Counted from the stretch's first letter, positions 24,162 through 32,483 are shown. The stretch: DNA of 40,548 bases from Hyphomicrobiales bacterium (GCA_900468065.1 UBTA01000097.1:5288-45835), one strand, 5' to 3'. Numbers and translations are program-made. The notes: generated by a model not told the origin, from the letters alone.

Positions 24162-25367
24162 TTATTCTTCTGCCGAAAGCACGGCAATGCCTTCGCCGCG
24201 TGCATGACCGATCGTCGTGACGATGGCCGTCTTTGCAGGCTTTTGCATGGGTGCCTCACCCGCCGGATCGAATGGCGGTACCTTGGCGCCTGCGCCAAGC
24301 GACAGAGCCGCAAAGGCCAATCCCAGTGGAAACTGGGCCTCCAGCGTGTGACCGACAAGACCGCCATAGGCACGCACGGCAGCCTTCGGGAACTGCGCGT
24401 CGAGAAACGCCTTTTCGCGTGCGGCAAGATCCGGGAACCCCGTGGTGCCGGAGAAAACGACCGTCGTGGACGGATCGGCATCGGCGGCAGGCTGAGAGAG
24501 ATATTGCAGACGCTGCTCGAAACGATCCCCCTCGCGGCTGCCTCGATCTCCGCCGACGGCATCGATCGTTGCATAGATCCGGGCGCCGCGCGCCTCAGCG
24601 TGTTCACGCGATTCGAGCATCAGGAACGCACCGACTGAGCCGGTGATCATGCCGCCGCCATTTTCCGGCTTGCGCGACCAGATCGGGTGGTGATCACCGA
24701 GCGCATGGCCCTGAACAGCCTCGATCAGCAGAATCATGTCCTGCCGCTCGGCCGAAAATGCGCCGCCGACCAGCGTATGGGTCGATTGTCCGGCCTTGAT
24801 CCGGGCAAAGGCGGTTTCGATCGCAGAAATACCGGCGCCCTCTTCGCCCATGAAGGTGCGCGACGAGCCGGTGATCTTGTGGACGATGGAAATGTTGCCG
24901 GCCATCAGGTTTGAAAGCTGGGCCAGGAACAGGGTCGGGCGCAATTCGGTCGTCAGCTTTTCGTTGAGCAGCTGTTCGCGGTCGTTGCGCTTCAGCGCTT
25001 CATCGACAATCAGCGAATCGACATTGATATCGCGCTCGCCGCCACCGGCCGCCACGATCATGTCCATGCTGCCGCAGGCGTCCAGATCGTCCTTGAAACC
25101 GGCATCATCAAGCGCCAGGCCGGCACTAAAGACGCCGAGGCGCTGCCAATTTTCCATCTGCCGCTGGTCGCCACGCTTGGGGATCTGCTGCGACCAGTCG
25201 ATCTCCGGCAGCGGATGGACCGGATAGGGCGCGAAACGCTCGGTCTCGACGCGCACGACAGGCGGCTCTCCGGCAGTCAGAAGTGTTGTGTGCACCTCGG
25301 TGCCGACGCCTTGGCTGGTGACGATGCCGACACCGGTGATTACAACATCATTGGCGGATTTGCTCAT
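24162..25367 (-). CDS. fabF2XL: Ketosynthase-like FabF2XL lacking the active-site Cys (chain-length-factor-like)
   Basis: 401 residues with a thiolase/KAS fold recognisable from VVITGVGIVTSQG and the C-terminal YGGLVGHTLEAQ. Where FabF1XL has TACASGATAI this protein reads TFMGEEGAGISAI (about 171-183), so the catalytic Cys is gone; the only Cys of the protein is far away, near residue 98. The first His (NAHGTST) is replaced by Ser in VVFSGTTGFPD; the second is kept (GHT, about 340). By analogy with chain-length factors (KS-beta) of type II polyketide systems, it is inferred to partner FabF1XL and set acyl length. ATG 25367 is preferred over ATG 25373, because GGGGGA is properly spaced only from the former. 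The start nearly abuts the fabZXL stop. Confidence 0.85.
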   Translation of the reverse strand: MSKSANDVVITGVGIVTSQGVGTEVHTTLLTAGEPPVVRVETERFAPYPVHPLPEIDWSQQIPKRGDQRQMENWQRLGVFSAGLALDDAGFKDDLDACGSMDMIVAAGGGERDINVDSLIVDEALKRNDREQLLNEKLTTELRPTLFLAQLSNLMAGNISIVHKITGSSRTFMGEEGAGISAIETAFARIKAGQSTHTLVGGAFSAERQDMILLIEAVQGHALGDHHPIWSRKPENGGGMITGSVGAFLMLESREHAEARGARIYATIDAVGGDRGSREGDRFEQRLQYLSQPAADADPSTTVVFSGTTGFPDLAAREKAFLDAQFPKAAVRAYGGLVGHTLEAQFPLGLAFAALSLGAGAKVPPFDPAGEAPMQKPAKTAIVTTIGHARGEGIAVLSAEE

Positions 25368-25369
25368 CG

Positions 25370-25855
25370 TCATTCCCCCGTCGCGGCCGAGGCGGCGATT
25401 GCAGCCATCAGCCCCACTTCTTCGGCACGCTTCTTGACGATCGGGCCGAGCGGCACCTGATCGAACGGCATGGTGCGCAGTTTCAGCTGTGCATCGCAGA
25501 CCTTCTTGCCCTGCGAGGTGATCTTTGCCTTGACGACGGCAAAGCCGGAACCGTCATGTTCAAGAAATGCCTCAATGTCGAGGACGGCCTCCGGCTCGAC
25601 GAAGGTGCGCATCTTGGCGCTATCGACCGACATCAGGAACGGCATGGCGGCGAAATCCGTGGCAGCCAGCACCAGAAAACCGCAGGCCTGCGCCATCGTC
25701 TCGATCAAGAGGACACCCGGAACCAGCGGATAGCCGGGAAAATGTCCTTCGAAGACAGGGCTTTTGGCCGGAACCACAGAGCGCGCTGTCAGCGTCTTGG
25801 CGTTGAGATCGACCGTTTCGACCCGATCGATCATCTGAAAATATTCAAGGAGCAT
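25370..25855 (-). CDS. fabZXL: 3-hydroxyacyl-ACP dehydratase FabZXL
   Basis: 161 residues from ATG 25855. A hot-dog-fold dehydratase removing water from 3-hydroxyacyl-AcpXL during VLCFA elongation. The catalytic His and Glu are in EGHFPGYPLVPGVLLIETMAQACG (H38, E52). LLEYFQMIDRVETVD matches FabZ N-termini, although no ribosome site is evident. The open frame extends to a possible start at 25969, but the extra 38 residues resemble nothing in the family and contain a promoter-like sequence (25896-25924), so I exclude them. The C-terminal 20 residues (KKRAEEVGLMAAIAASAATGE) extend past typical FabZ. The stop overlaps the fabF2XL start region. Confidence 0.85.
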   Translation of the reverse strand: MLLEYFQMIDRVETVDLNAKTLTARSVVPAKSPVFEGHFPGYPLVPGVLLIETMAQACGFLVLAATDFAAMPFLMSVDSAKMRTFVEPEAVLDIEAFLEHDGSGFAVVKAKITSQGKKVCDAQLKLRTMPFDQVPLGPIVKKRAEEVGLMAAIAASAATGE

Positions 25856-25895
25856 CAGGAGCAAATCCAGCTTGGCCCAGAGCGCGGCGCTTGGG

Positions 25896-25924
25896 AAATA
25901 GCGCCTGAACACTCCGGATTTCAA
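25896..25924 (-). promoter_or_regulatory. Candidate promoter of fabZXL
   Basis: On the - strand TTGAAA (25924-25919), a 17-bp spacer and CTATTT (25901-25896) match the rhizobial housekeeping pattern (CTTGAC-17-CTATAT) well. Transcription would begin near 25889, about 34 nt before the fabZXL ATG at 25855. It lies just downstream of the terminator that follows acpXL. Confidence 0.5.
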
Positions 25925-25991
25925 ATCCGCGCATGACCCCGTCCGAAACAGGTCCGGTGTCGCGATCATGCGACCGTCAAGTAAAAACGCA

Positions 25992-26032
25992 AATGCCGCC
26001 TGTCAAGCGCGGTCGACGCGACAGGCGGCATT
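25992..26032 (-). terminator. Terminator after acpXL
   Basis: AATGCCGCCTGTC (25992-26004) and GACAGGCGGCATT (26020-26032) form a perfect 13-bp stem with a 15-nt loop. On the - strand the stem is followed by TTGCGTTTTTAC. It lies 50 bp past the acpXL stop and before fabZXL. It would make acpXL a mostly single-gene message. Confidence 0.8.
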
Positions 26033-26081
26033 GATGTCATTCATGCACGTATTCCCGCGCGTCAAACACGCGATACCGTCA

Positions 26082-26360
26082 TCAGCCCTTGGCGGCCTTC
26101 AGTTCATCGATCTTGGCGCAGAGATTTTTCAGGACGAAATATTCTTCCGTCGAAACCTTGCCTTCGTTGACTTCCTGCGTCCACTGCTCAAGCGGGATCT
26201 TGATGCCGAATTCCTTGTCGATCGCAAAGACGATGTCGAGGAAATCCAGGCTGTCGATGCCGAGATCGTCGATAGTGTGGCTCTCCGGCGTAATCGTCTC
26301 GCGGTCGATTTCGCTCGTTTCCGCAATGATGTCGGCAACCTTGTCGAATGTAGCTGTCAC
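26082..26360 (-). CDS. acpXL: Acyl carrier protein AcpXL for very-long-chain fatty acids of lipid A
   Basis: A 92-residue acidic carrier protein. The phosphopantetheine attachment serine is S37 in [20 protein letters not shown]. The whole sequence, including [11 protein letters not shown] and [36 protein letters not shown], is instantly recognisable as rhizobial AcpXL, longer than housekeeping ACP. I choose GTG 26360 because AAAGAGG is correctly spaced for it; the ATG two codons earlier (26366) is only 1-2 nt from that site. It carries the growing C26-C28 chain for LpxXL. A strong terminator separates it from fabZXL. Confidence 0.95.
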   Translation of the reverse strand: MTATFDKVADIIAETSEIDRETITPESHTIDDLGIDSLDFLDIVFAIDKEFGIKIPLEQWTQEVNEGKVSTEEYFVLKNLCAKIDELKAAKG

Positions 26361-26395
26361 GCGCATACCTCTTTAGAATACATGTTTTGGCGAAC

Positions 26396-26423
26396 CTATA
26401 GGTAAATGCGGCTGAAAAGCCAA
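26396..26423 (-). promoter_or_regulatory. Candidate acpXL promoter
   Basis: On the - strand TTGGCT (26423-26418), 16 bp, CTATAG (26401-26396). The -10 matches the rhizobial CTATAT pattern in five of six positions. The predicted start near 26390 gives a leader of about 30 nt with an AAAGAGG ribosome site. Confidence 0.45.
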
Positions 26424-26497
26424 TGGCCTTGGGCGCAAGAGTTGCATTTATGACCACGGTGTTGCCCAAACATCAAGCCAGGCCTGAAATACCGGCC

Positions 26498-27403
26498 TCA
26501 AAGACCTGTTGCGGCCGGGAGATCAGCAGCCAAGGCATCGATCGCAAGCCTGACGCGCAACGGCAGATGCGGGGTCTGCGGCCAGACCGCGTGGCAATCG
26601 AAAGACAGGCGGCGCTCATTGGTAAACAGCCGGACAAGGCGGCCGTCACGCAGCCGCTCTTGGACAAGCCAGCAGGGCAGCCAGATAAGTCCAAGCCCCG
26701 CAACCCCGGCATCGGCGATCATCTCCAGATCGTCAAAGCGCATGCGTGAGGGCGGCAGGATTTCAGCCTCCGGCCCACCCTCCACCGGAAAGAGCCATGA
26801 GCGGACCCGGCCCGCGCGGGCATAGAGGATCGCGTGATGATGTGCGAGTTCGTCCCTGGTTTTCGGCGTGCCATGGATGCGCAGATAATCCGGAGAGGCG
26901 CAGACCGTCATGCGCTGATGCGCCAGACGCCGCGCCATCAGCCCTGGCCATTCGCCGAGCGAACCACTGCGGATGGCGAGATCGAACCCGTCTTCGACAA
27001 TATCGATCCGGCTATCGGTGAAATTCAGGTCGAGCTCCAGTTTCGGATGTTCGCCGGCCAGCTTCAGCAGGATCGGCGCAACACAGCGGCGGCCGAACAG
27101 GACGGGCATCGAAACCCGCAACCGGCCAGCAACCTCCTTTCGCCCTGATTCGAGCATCGCCTCGCCTGCCCTCAACTCTTCCAGCGCACGCAGGCAACGC
27201 TCGTAGAAAGCCTGGCCATCCTCCGTCAGGGCCTGGCTGCGGGTGGTGCGATGAAACAACCTGGCACCCAGCCGATCTTCCAGCCGGGCAATGGTTTTGC
27301 CGACCGCGGAGCGGGACAGGTTGAGCCGCTGGGCGGCCGCGGAAAAACTCTCGGCCTCCACCGCTTCGACGAACACCGACACTCCATTCAGACGATCGTT
27401 CAC
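26498..27403 (-). CDS. LysR-family transcriptional regulator
   Basis: 301 residues from GTG 27403. The N-terminal winged HTH FVEAVEAESFSAAAQRLNLSRSAVGKTIARLEDRLGARLFHRTTR (about 11-55) is the family's standard, followed by a two-lobe effector domain with LDLNFTDSRIDIVEDGFDLAIRSG and MIADAGVAGLGLIWLPCWLV. It resembles the CrgA/DmlR-like branch, which often controls a divergent oxidoreductase. It is divergent from the MDR gene at 27520 with a 116-bp intergenic region holding an inverted repeat. Its effector is unknown. It is not obviously linked to acpXL, which it precedes in the same direction with a 137-bp gap. Confidence 0.88.
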   Translation of the reverse strand: MNDRLNGVSVFVEAVEAESFSAAAQRLNLSRSAVGKTIARLEDRLGARLFHRTTRSQALTEDGQAFYERCLRALEELRAGEAMLESGRKEVAGRLRVSMPVLFGRRCVAPILLKLAGEHPKLELDLNFTDSRIDIVEDGFDLAIRSGSLGEWPGLMARRLAHQRMTVCASPDYLRIHGTPKTRDELAHHHAILYARAGRVRSWLFPVEGGPEAEILPPSRMRFDDLEMIADAGVAGLGLIWLPCWLVQERLRDGRLVRLFTNERRLSFDCHAVWPQTPHLPLRVRLAIDALAADLPAATGL

Positions 27404-27431
27404 TTGATTTGTAGCCTTGAAGGAAACAATG

Positions 27432-27452
27432 AGTGGAAATCATATCGCCACT
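27432..27452. promoter_or_regulatory. Candidate LysR-type binding site
   Basis: AGTGG-N11-CCACT, 5-bp arms around an 11-bp spacer, lies centrally in the LysR/MDR divergent region. Size and spacing suit a LysR recognition site controlling both genes. Confidence 0.4.
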
Positions 27453-27519
27453 GGAGACTGAAACGCAATGATAGCTTTGTCTCATCGCTTGAAACAATCC
27501 AAATACCAGGAGACAAACC

Positions 27520-28545
27520 ATGACGGAAACAATGCGGCGCTGGTCGATGTCGGCGATCGGCCGCGACAATCTGAAACTGGAGACCGTGGCGATCCCTGAA
27601 CCGGGCCCAGGCGAAATCCGGGTGAAGGTCTCTGCCGCCTCGCTCAACTATCGGGACAAGCTGGTGATTGAGACGGGCATGGGACTGACACTGCCCACGC
27701 CGTTCGTTCCTGCCTCCGACATGGCCGGCGTGGTCGACGGCATCGGATCCGGTGTGACCCGCTTCAAGCCCGGCGACCGTGTGATGTCCACCTTCAAGCC
27801 GGACTGGATCGACGGTCGCGACAATGGCACGGCCCGCACGCCGGCCTACAAGACCCTTGGCGGCGCCTATCAGGGCGTTCTGGCCGACTATGTCGTGTTT
27901 CCGGAAGGCTGGTTTGCCGTGTCGCCGCACAGTCTTGACGATGCCGAGGCAAGCACCCTGCCCGTCGCCGGACTGACCGCCTGGTTTGCGCTGATCGAGC
28001 TCGGCAAGCTGAGGGCCGGATCGACCGTGCTCGTCCAGGGCACCGGCGGCGTTGCCCTGTTTGGGCAACAAATCGCCAAGGCGCATGGCGCCAGCGTCAT
28101 CGTCACCTCCCGCAGCGACGACAAACTTGAGCAAGCAAAAGCGCTCGGCGCCGATCACGGCATCAACAGCCGCAGGGAAGACTGGGTGGAAGCCGTCTAC
28201 CGGATCACCGGCGACGAAGGTGCCCATCACATTTTGGAAATCGCCGGCGGCGCCAATCTCGGGCAATCCATCCGTGCCGTGGCCGTGCATGGACAGATCT
28301 CGGTCATCGGCGTTTTTGAAGGTTTCGAGGTCGCCGGGCCTGCAGGACCACTTCTATTGAAATCACCGGTCATCCAGGGAATCAGCGTCGGCCATCGGCG
28401 ATCGCTGGAGGATTTCGTCCGCGCCATTGATTCGACCGGGATCAAACCGGTCATCGATGCCCGCTATCCGCTGGAAGACCTGCACCAGGCACTCGACCAT
28501 CTCGATCGCGGCGCATTCGGCAAGATCGTCATCGATTTGAACTGA
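27520..28545 (+). CDS. Zinc-independent MDR oxidoreductase (alcohol dehydrogenase/quinone reductase-like)
   Basis: 341 residues. MDR fold with LPTPFVPASDMAGVVDGIGSGVTRFKPGDRV, the NAD(P) motif VQGTGGVALFGQQIAKAHGA and SRSDDKLEQAKALGADHGIN. There is no structural-zinc Cys cluster, and neither catalytic Cys nor GHE His is present (SLNYRDKLV, PASDMAG), so it is a zinc-free reductase of unknown substrate. ATG 27520 has AGGAG upstream; a second Met five residues in is possible. It is divergently transcribed from the LysR gene, which probably activates it. It is unrelated in sequence detail to the structural-zinc MDR of the VLCFA operon. Confidence 0.85.
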   Translation: MTETMRRWSMSAIGRDNLKLETVAIPEPGPGEIRVKVSAASLNYRDKLVIETGMGLTLPTPFVPASDMAGVVDGIGSGVTRFKPGDRVMSTFKPDWIDGRDNGTARTPAYKTLGGAYQGVLADYVVFPEGWFAVSPHSLDDAEASTLPVAGLTAWFALIELGKLRAGSTVLVQGTGGVALFGQQIAKAHGASVIVTSRSDDKLEQAKALGADHGINSRREDWVEAVYRITGDEGAHHILEIAGGANLGQSIRAVAVHGQISVIGVFEGFEVAGPAGPLLLKSPVIQGISVGHRRSLEDFVRAIDSTGIKPVIDARYPLEDLHQALDHLDRGAFGKIVIDLN

Positions 28546-28559
28546 ACCTGTCAAAATAT

Positions 28560-28588
28560 CTTGAGACCGGCACCCTACCGGCCTCAAG
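28560..28588. terminator. Terminator between convergent MDR and L,D-transpeptidase genes
   Basis: CTTGAGACCGG (28560-28570) and CCGGCCTCAAG (28578-28588) form an 11-bp stem with one mismatch and a 7-nt loop. It sits 15 bp after the MDR stop and 16 bp after the stop of the opposing gene. The T-rich sequence before it (AAAATAT on + reads as ATATTTT on -) favours the - direction, so it may serve both. Confidence 0.65.
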
Positions 28589-28604
28589 ACAGTGTCTTAT
28601 CCGA

Positions 28605-29033
28605 TCAGCGGCTGACGACGATCTGGGTATTCTTCAGACCGTACTGGCTGGCCAGCGCGAAAAACTCGGCGGCGTTTTCCGGATGCAGGCGGATACAGCC
28701 ATGCGAGGCCGGACGGCCGAGGCGCTTGAGGTCGAAGGTGGCATGCACGGCGTACCCGCCGTTGAAGAACACCGCATAAGGCATCGGCGCATTGTCATAT
28801 TTGCGCGAGCGATGATCTCTCGACAGCCACTTGGCGCTCCAGCTTCCCTGCGGCGTCACGTAGCCCTTGCGCGCGGTGGAAACCTTCCAACGATAGCGAA
28901 CGAAACCGTTCTGCGACACAGTCATCGTTTGAGAAGAAAGGCTGACCCTTGCAATAAGATTGGCGGCGAATGCTGAAGGCAAATGAAATTGTATCAATAA
29001 GAATGCCAAAAAGGCCACGAAGAAATTACGCAT
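28605..29033 (-). CDS. Periplasmic L,D-transpeptidase (YkuD domain)
   Basis: 142 residues. Sec signal peptide MRNFFVAFLAFLLIQFHLPS then AFA, cleaved near residue 24. The rest is a minimal YkuD domain: ARVSLSSQTMTVSQNGFVRYRWKVSTARKGYVTPQGSW, and the catalytic block HATFDLKRLGRPASHGCIRLHPENA with H97, H111 and C113. By family it makes 3-3 cross-links in peptidoglycan or attaches proteins to it; such enzymes are abundant in Rhizobiales, which grow from the pole. The ribosome site GGAGAGGGG precedes ATG 29033. It has no extra LysM or SH3 domain. Single-gene unit. Confidence 0.88.
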   Translation of the reverse strand: MRNFFVAFLAFLLIQFHLPSAFAANLIARVSLSSQTMTVSQNGFVRYRWKVSTARKGYVTPQGSWSAKWLSRDHRSRKYDNAPMPYAVFFNGGYAVHATFDLKRLGRPASHGCIRLHPENAAEFFALASQYGLKNTQIVVSR

Positions 29034-29181
29034 GAAAACCCCTCTCCGAATGTACGCACCTTTTTACTGGTGTCCCAACACGACACAGACTTTACAGCCT
29101 TTGCAATGATAGACGTTTAAGACAATTGGAAAATTCGGCGTTAACGCGCGGAGATAATTTTTTTCGATCCGAGTAACGGCG

Positions 29182-30165
29182 TCAAACTATACTGTCGAGA
29201 ACGGCCGCAATCGCCGCCAAGACTACCAGAGATCCGCAGGCGCCGTAGAATATGGAAACGCCGGTCTCGACATCAGCCACGGTTGCCACTGCCCGTCCCG
29301 CTCCATTGATCATCGGCTCATTGACCAGCGCGCCGGCATAGATTCTTGGCCCTGCCAATTGCACATCGAGTGCGCCAGCCATTGTAGCTTCCGGCCAGCC
29401 GGAATTGGGCGAGCGATGCAGGCCATGATCGCGCAAAGCGGTGCCAAGGGCATTGCCGGCCGCGCGTCGCCCGGCGGTCAGCGCGGCACCGGCAGCAATC
29501 AGCAGGATCGACAGCCGGGCAGCAGGAAGGTTGGCGGCATCGTCGAGGCGGGCCGACGCCCAGCCGAAATGAAGATATTTCGGGGTCTTGTGGCCGATCA
29601 TCGAATCGGCGGTGTTGAGCATCTTGTAGGCCAGCAGCCCGGGCAGGCCGAGCAGCGCATACCAGAAGGCCGGAGCGACGACACCGTCGGAAAAATTCTC
29701 CGCCAGGCTTTCGATGGCAGCTCGACACACGGCTGGCTCGTCCAGGGTTTCCGGATCGCGCCCGACGATCATCGACACCGCCCTGCGGCCCCCTTCCAGT
29801 CCGCCGGTGCGAAGACCGGTGGCCACCCGCGACACATGGTCGGCGAGACTTTTTTGCGCCAAAAACACCGCAACGACGATCGTTTCAAGCAACCAGCCAG
29901 AAATTCCGATCTGCATGAACACCTTGTGCAGCAGCCAGCCGCAAAACAGGCTCCACAGCAGCAATCCGGCAATGACCAGAACACCGCTGATCCGCAAGGC
30001 CTCTTCGCCCAGACGCTTGCGGTTGAACGTCCGGTCGCACCAGCCGATCATCGCACCGAACAGGACCACCGGATGCGGCAGCCGGCGCCAGAGCCAATCA
30101 GGATCGCCGAGGATACGGTCAAGCAGCAGGGCGGCGATCAGGACAAGCAGAATTCCGGTCGACAT
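29182..30165 (-). CDS. cobD: Adenosylcobinamide-phosphate synthase CobD (CbiB)
   Basis: A 327-residue inner-membrane enzyme that joins the aminopropanol (phosphate) arm to adenosylcobyric acid. Diagnostic stretches: LLLDRILGDPDWLWRRLPHPVVLFG at the N-terminus, IVGRDPETLDEPAVCRAAIESLAENFSDGVVAPAFWYALLG, YKMLNTADSMIGHKTPKYLHFGWASARLDDAANLPAARLS, and RDHGLHRSPNSGWPEATMAGAL. Several hydrophobic helices fit the known membrane location. Last gene of cobE-A-B-C-D, 12 bp after cobC. A short palindrome GCGTTAACGC (29138-29147) follows, but I see no proper terminator. Confidence 0.92.
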   Translation of the reverse strand: MSTGILLVLIAALLLDRILGDPDWLWRRLPHPVVLFGAMIGWCDRTFNRKRLGEEALRISGVLVIAGLLLWSLFCGWLLHKVFMQIGISGWLLETIVVAVFLAQKSLADHVSRVATGLRTGGLEGGRRAVSMIVGRDPETLDEPAVCRAAIESLAENFSDGVVAPAFWYALLGLPGLLAYKMLNTADSMIGHKTPKYLHFGWASARLDDAANLPAARLSILLIAAGAALTAGRRAAGNALGTALRDHGLHRSPNSGWPEATMAGALDVQLAGPRIYAGALVNEPMINGAGRAVATVADVETGVSIFYGACGSLVVLAAIAAVLDSIV

Positions 30166-30177
30166 AGAAGGGTCCGT

Positions 30178-31182
30178 TCAGGCGAGGTGCGCGCTGCGCA
30201 AGGCATCCGCCAAACGTGTATCGCCTGCCGCATCGGGCGCAAGCCCAATCCTCAGCCACGAAGGGGCATAGCCGAATTTTCGCGTCAGAATTCGCTCCCG
30301 GCAGAGACGCTCGTGCAGTTTTGAAGCCCGTTTGTGCTCGATCAGGGTGAAAAGCGGCGTGCCACCGATGATCGTCAGCCCGGCCTGCCGCAAGACCGCT
30401 TCAAGACCTTGCTTGCGCGCCAAAATCAGCGACTGAACCATCTTCGTATCGCCGCCCATCAGTTCCGTCGCCATCACCAGCGCCGGTCCCGACACCGCCC
30501 AGGGGCCCAGCCATTCCTGAAATGCCGAGAGAACCGGCTCGGCAGCAATGACGAAACCAAGCCGAAGCCCCGCCAGGCCGAAGAATTTCCCGAAGGAACG
30601 GAAGACGATGAGATTGTCGTGAGAGGCGGCCTGCGCCGCGACACTGAGATGCGGCTCGGTATCGCCAAACGCTTCATCGACGAGCAGCAGTCCACCATTG
30701 GCCTTCATGCGCTGCGTGATATCGACGACATCAACAGGCAGAAAGGCGCGTCCGGTCGGATTGTTGGGATTGACCAGAACGACCAGCCCATGATCCGGCG
30801 TCAGCTGATCGGACGTAGAGATTTCGTCGATTGCGAAATCGGCACTGGTAAAGGCCCGCGCATATTCGCCATAGGTCGGTCCGAATATGGCGATGCGTCT
30901 GCCCGGCGCGACAAGGCGCGGCAAAAGCTGAATGACCGATTGTGTGCCGGGAACGGGAAGCGGTAGACTGTCGGCGCTGCGATAGTATTTGGCAGCCGCG
31001 CGGCGGGCGCTGTCCAGCAGATGGCGATCCGGCAGACGATGCCAGGCCTGGATCGGGACATCCGGCAGCGTCACAGGATTGGGGTTGATACCCGTCGAAA
31101 GGTCCAGCCAGTCTTCTGGTCTGCCGCCGAACGCGACCGCTGCCTCTGTAATCCCACCGCCATGCACAATCGGCGCAGTCAT
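30178..31182 (-). CDS. cobC: Threonine-phosphate decarboxylase-like aminotransferase CobC
   Basis: A 334-residue PLP enzyme of fold type I, making the (R)-1-amino-2-propanol phosphate precursor of the cobalamin side chain. MTAPIVHGGGITEAAVAFGG and DLSTGINPNP are typical of CobC. VLVNPNNPTGR, LLLVDEAFGD (Asp169 for the pyridinium N) and SFGKFFGLAGLRLGF carry the PLP site, with the Schiff-base Lys at K199. It overlaps cobB by 4 bp, and cobD follows after 12 bp. In the aerobic-pathway naming this gene is cobC; in Salmonella the counterpart is cobD. Confidence 0.9.
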   Translation of the reverse strand: MTAPIVHGGGITEAAVAFGGRPEDWLDLSTGINPNPVTLPDVPIQAWHRLPDRHLLDSARRAAAKYYRSADSLPLPVPGTQSVIQLLPRLVAPGRRIAIFGPTYGEYARAFTSADFAIDEISTSDQLTPDHGLVVLVNPNNPTGRAFLPVDVVDITQRMKANGGLLLVDEAFGDTEPHLSVAAQAASHDNLIVFRSFGKFFGLAGLRLGFVIAAEPVLSAFQEWLGPWAVSGPALVMATELMGGDTKMVQSLILARKQGLEAVLRQAGLTIIGGTPLFTLIEHKRASKLHERLCRERILTRKFGYAPSWLRIGLAPDAAGDTRLADALRSAHLA

Positions 31183-32483
31183 GCGGAGCGGGCCGTGTCG
31201 ATAAGATGCATGAAGGAGCCGGCGACCTGTCCACGCCGCAGCCCGGCAGGCCCGAGCGGTGTGCCTGCGGCGTCGGCCGTATCAAACAGCCGGTCGGCAG
31301 CGCCCTCCGACAAGATCGTGGCATAGTGAAATTCATGCGCCATCATTGTACCATCAAAAAAACAGGCATCGAGCGGCGTGACCCGCCGGTAGCCCAGATG
31401 CCGCTTGCGCGCGGCAAAACTGGTGGTAAGCGGCAGGAAACCGAGCATTCCGTAGCGCTTGCCATCGGCGGCGACAAGCCCCTCGCCCAGCACCATGTAG
31501 CCGCCGCATTCACCGAAAATGCGCGCGCCACGATGCCGCGCTGCGGCCATGCCGGATTTAAACTGTTCGGCATCGGCCAGAAGCCCCGCGTGAAGCTCGG
31601 GATAGCCGCCCGGCAGATAGATGGCATCGGCATCGTCAGCAGGCGCCTCGTCGGCCAGGGGCGAGAAGAATGTCAGCTCGGAGCCGTCGCGACGCCAGCC
31701 CGATAGGAGATGTTCGTAGCAAAAGGCGAAAGCGACATCGCGGGCAATAGCGATTTTCTGGCCAAGTGGTTTCAGCGGCGGGACGTGCGCACAAAAATTT
31801 GTTGCCGGGCAGGATTGGGCCAAGGACAGGATGGCATCCAGATCACAGCCCCGTTCGACTTGCCCTGCTGCGTGCGCAATGAACGCATCCAGTTCGCCGT
31901 GTTCACCCGCCTGCACGAGGCCAAGATGACGTTCCGGCAGCTTCAAGGCGTCGCTGTGGCGCAGGACGCCCAGCACCGGCATGCCGATCGCATCCAGTGC
32001 AGTGCGCAGCATCATTTCATGACGATCGCTGCCGACCTTGTTGAGAATGACGCCGCCCATATGAACGTCATCACGATGGGACGCATAGCCACGTACAAGG
32101 GCAGCAACCGATTGCGACATGCGGGCGCAATCGACAACCAGAACAACCGGCAGTCCAAGCATCGCCGCCAGATCGGCAGGCGAGCCGGTGCCATCGATCG
32201 CGCCATCGAAAAGGCCCATCATGGCCTCAACAATCAGGACCTCGCCCTCGGCCGCCTGTATGGCTGCATTGGCCCGCAGCAAATCCGGACGCATGGCCCA
32301 GGGATCATAGTTGAGGCAGGCCCTGCCGCTAGCGGCCGTATGAAAAGCCGGATCGATATAGTCCGGCCCGGCTTTTCCGGGAGCCACAGCGGTACCGCGA
32401 TTGCGCAAAGCCCGCATCAATCCAAGCGTCACCGTCGTCTTGCCGGAACCGGACGATGGCGCCGCAATCAGCAGGCCGGTCAT
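31179..32483 (-). CDS. cobB: Hydrogenobyrinic acid a,c-diamide synthase CobB
   Basis: A 434-residue ATP- and glutamine-dependent enzyme amidating the a and c side chains of hydrogenobyrinic acid, before cobalt insertion by CobNST in the aerobic pathway. The N-terminal P-loop AAPSSGSGKTTVTLGLM (7-23) is followed by the synthetase domain (KAGPDYIDPAFHTAASGR, DGAIDGTGSPADLA). The class I glutamine amidotransferase domain occupies the C-terminal half, with the nucleophile Cys in FGECGGYMVLGEGL (about 326) and MAHEFHY near the end. It overlaps cobA and cobC by 4 bp each. Confidence 0.93.
   Translation of the reverse strand: MTGLLIAAPSSGSGKTTVTLGLMRALRNRGTAVAPGKAGPDYIDPAFHTAASGRACLNYDPWAMRPDLLRANAAIQAAEGEVLIVEAMMGLFDGAIDGTGSPADLAAMLGLPVVLVVDCARMSQSVAALVRGYASHRDDVHMGGVILNKVGSDRHEMMLRTALDAIGMPVLGVLRHSDALKLPERHLGLVQAGEHGELDAFIAHAAGQVERGCDLDAILSLAQSCPATNFCAHVPPLKPLGQKIAIARDVAFAFCYEHLLSGWRRDGSELTFFSPLADEAPADDADAIYLPGGYPELHAGLLADAEQFKSGMAAARHRGARIFGECGGYMVLGEGLVAADGKRYGMLGFLPLTTSFAARKRHLGYRRVTPLDACFFDGTMMAHEFHYATILSEGAADRLFDTADAAGTPLGPAGLRRGQVAGSFMHLIDTARSA

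Noticed and set aside
25858-25969. N-terminal extension of fabZXL to 25969
   Set aside because: It does not resemble FabZ proteins, contains a promoter-like sequence, and begins next to the acpXL terminator.
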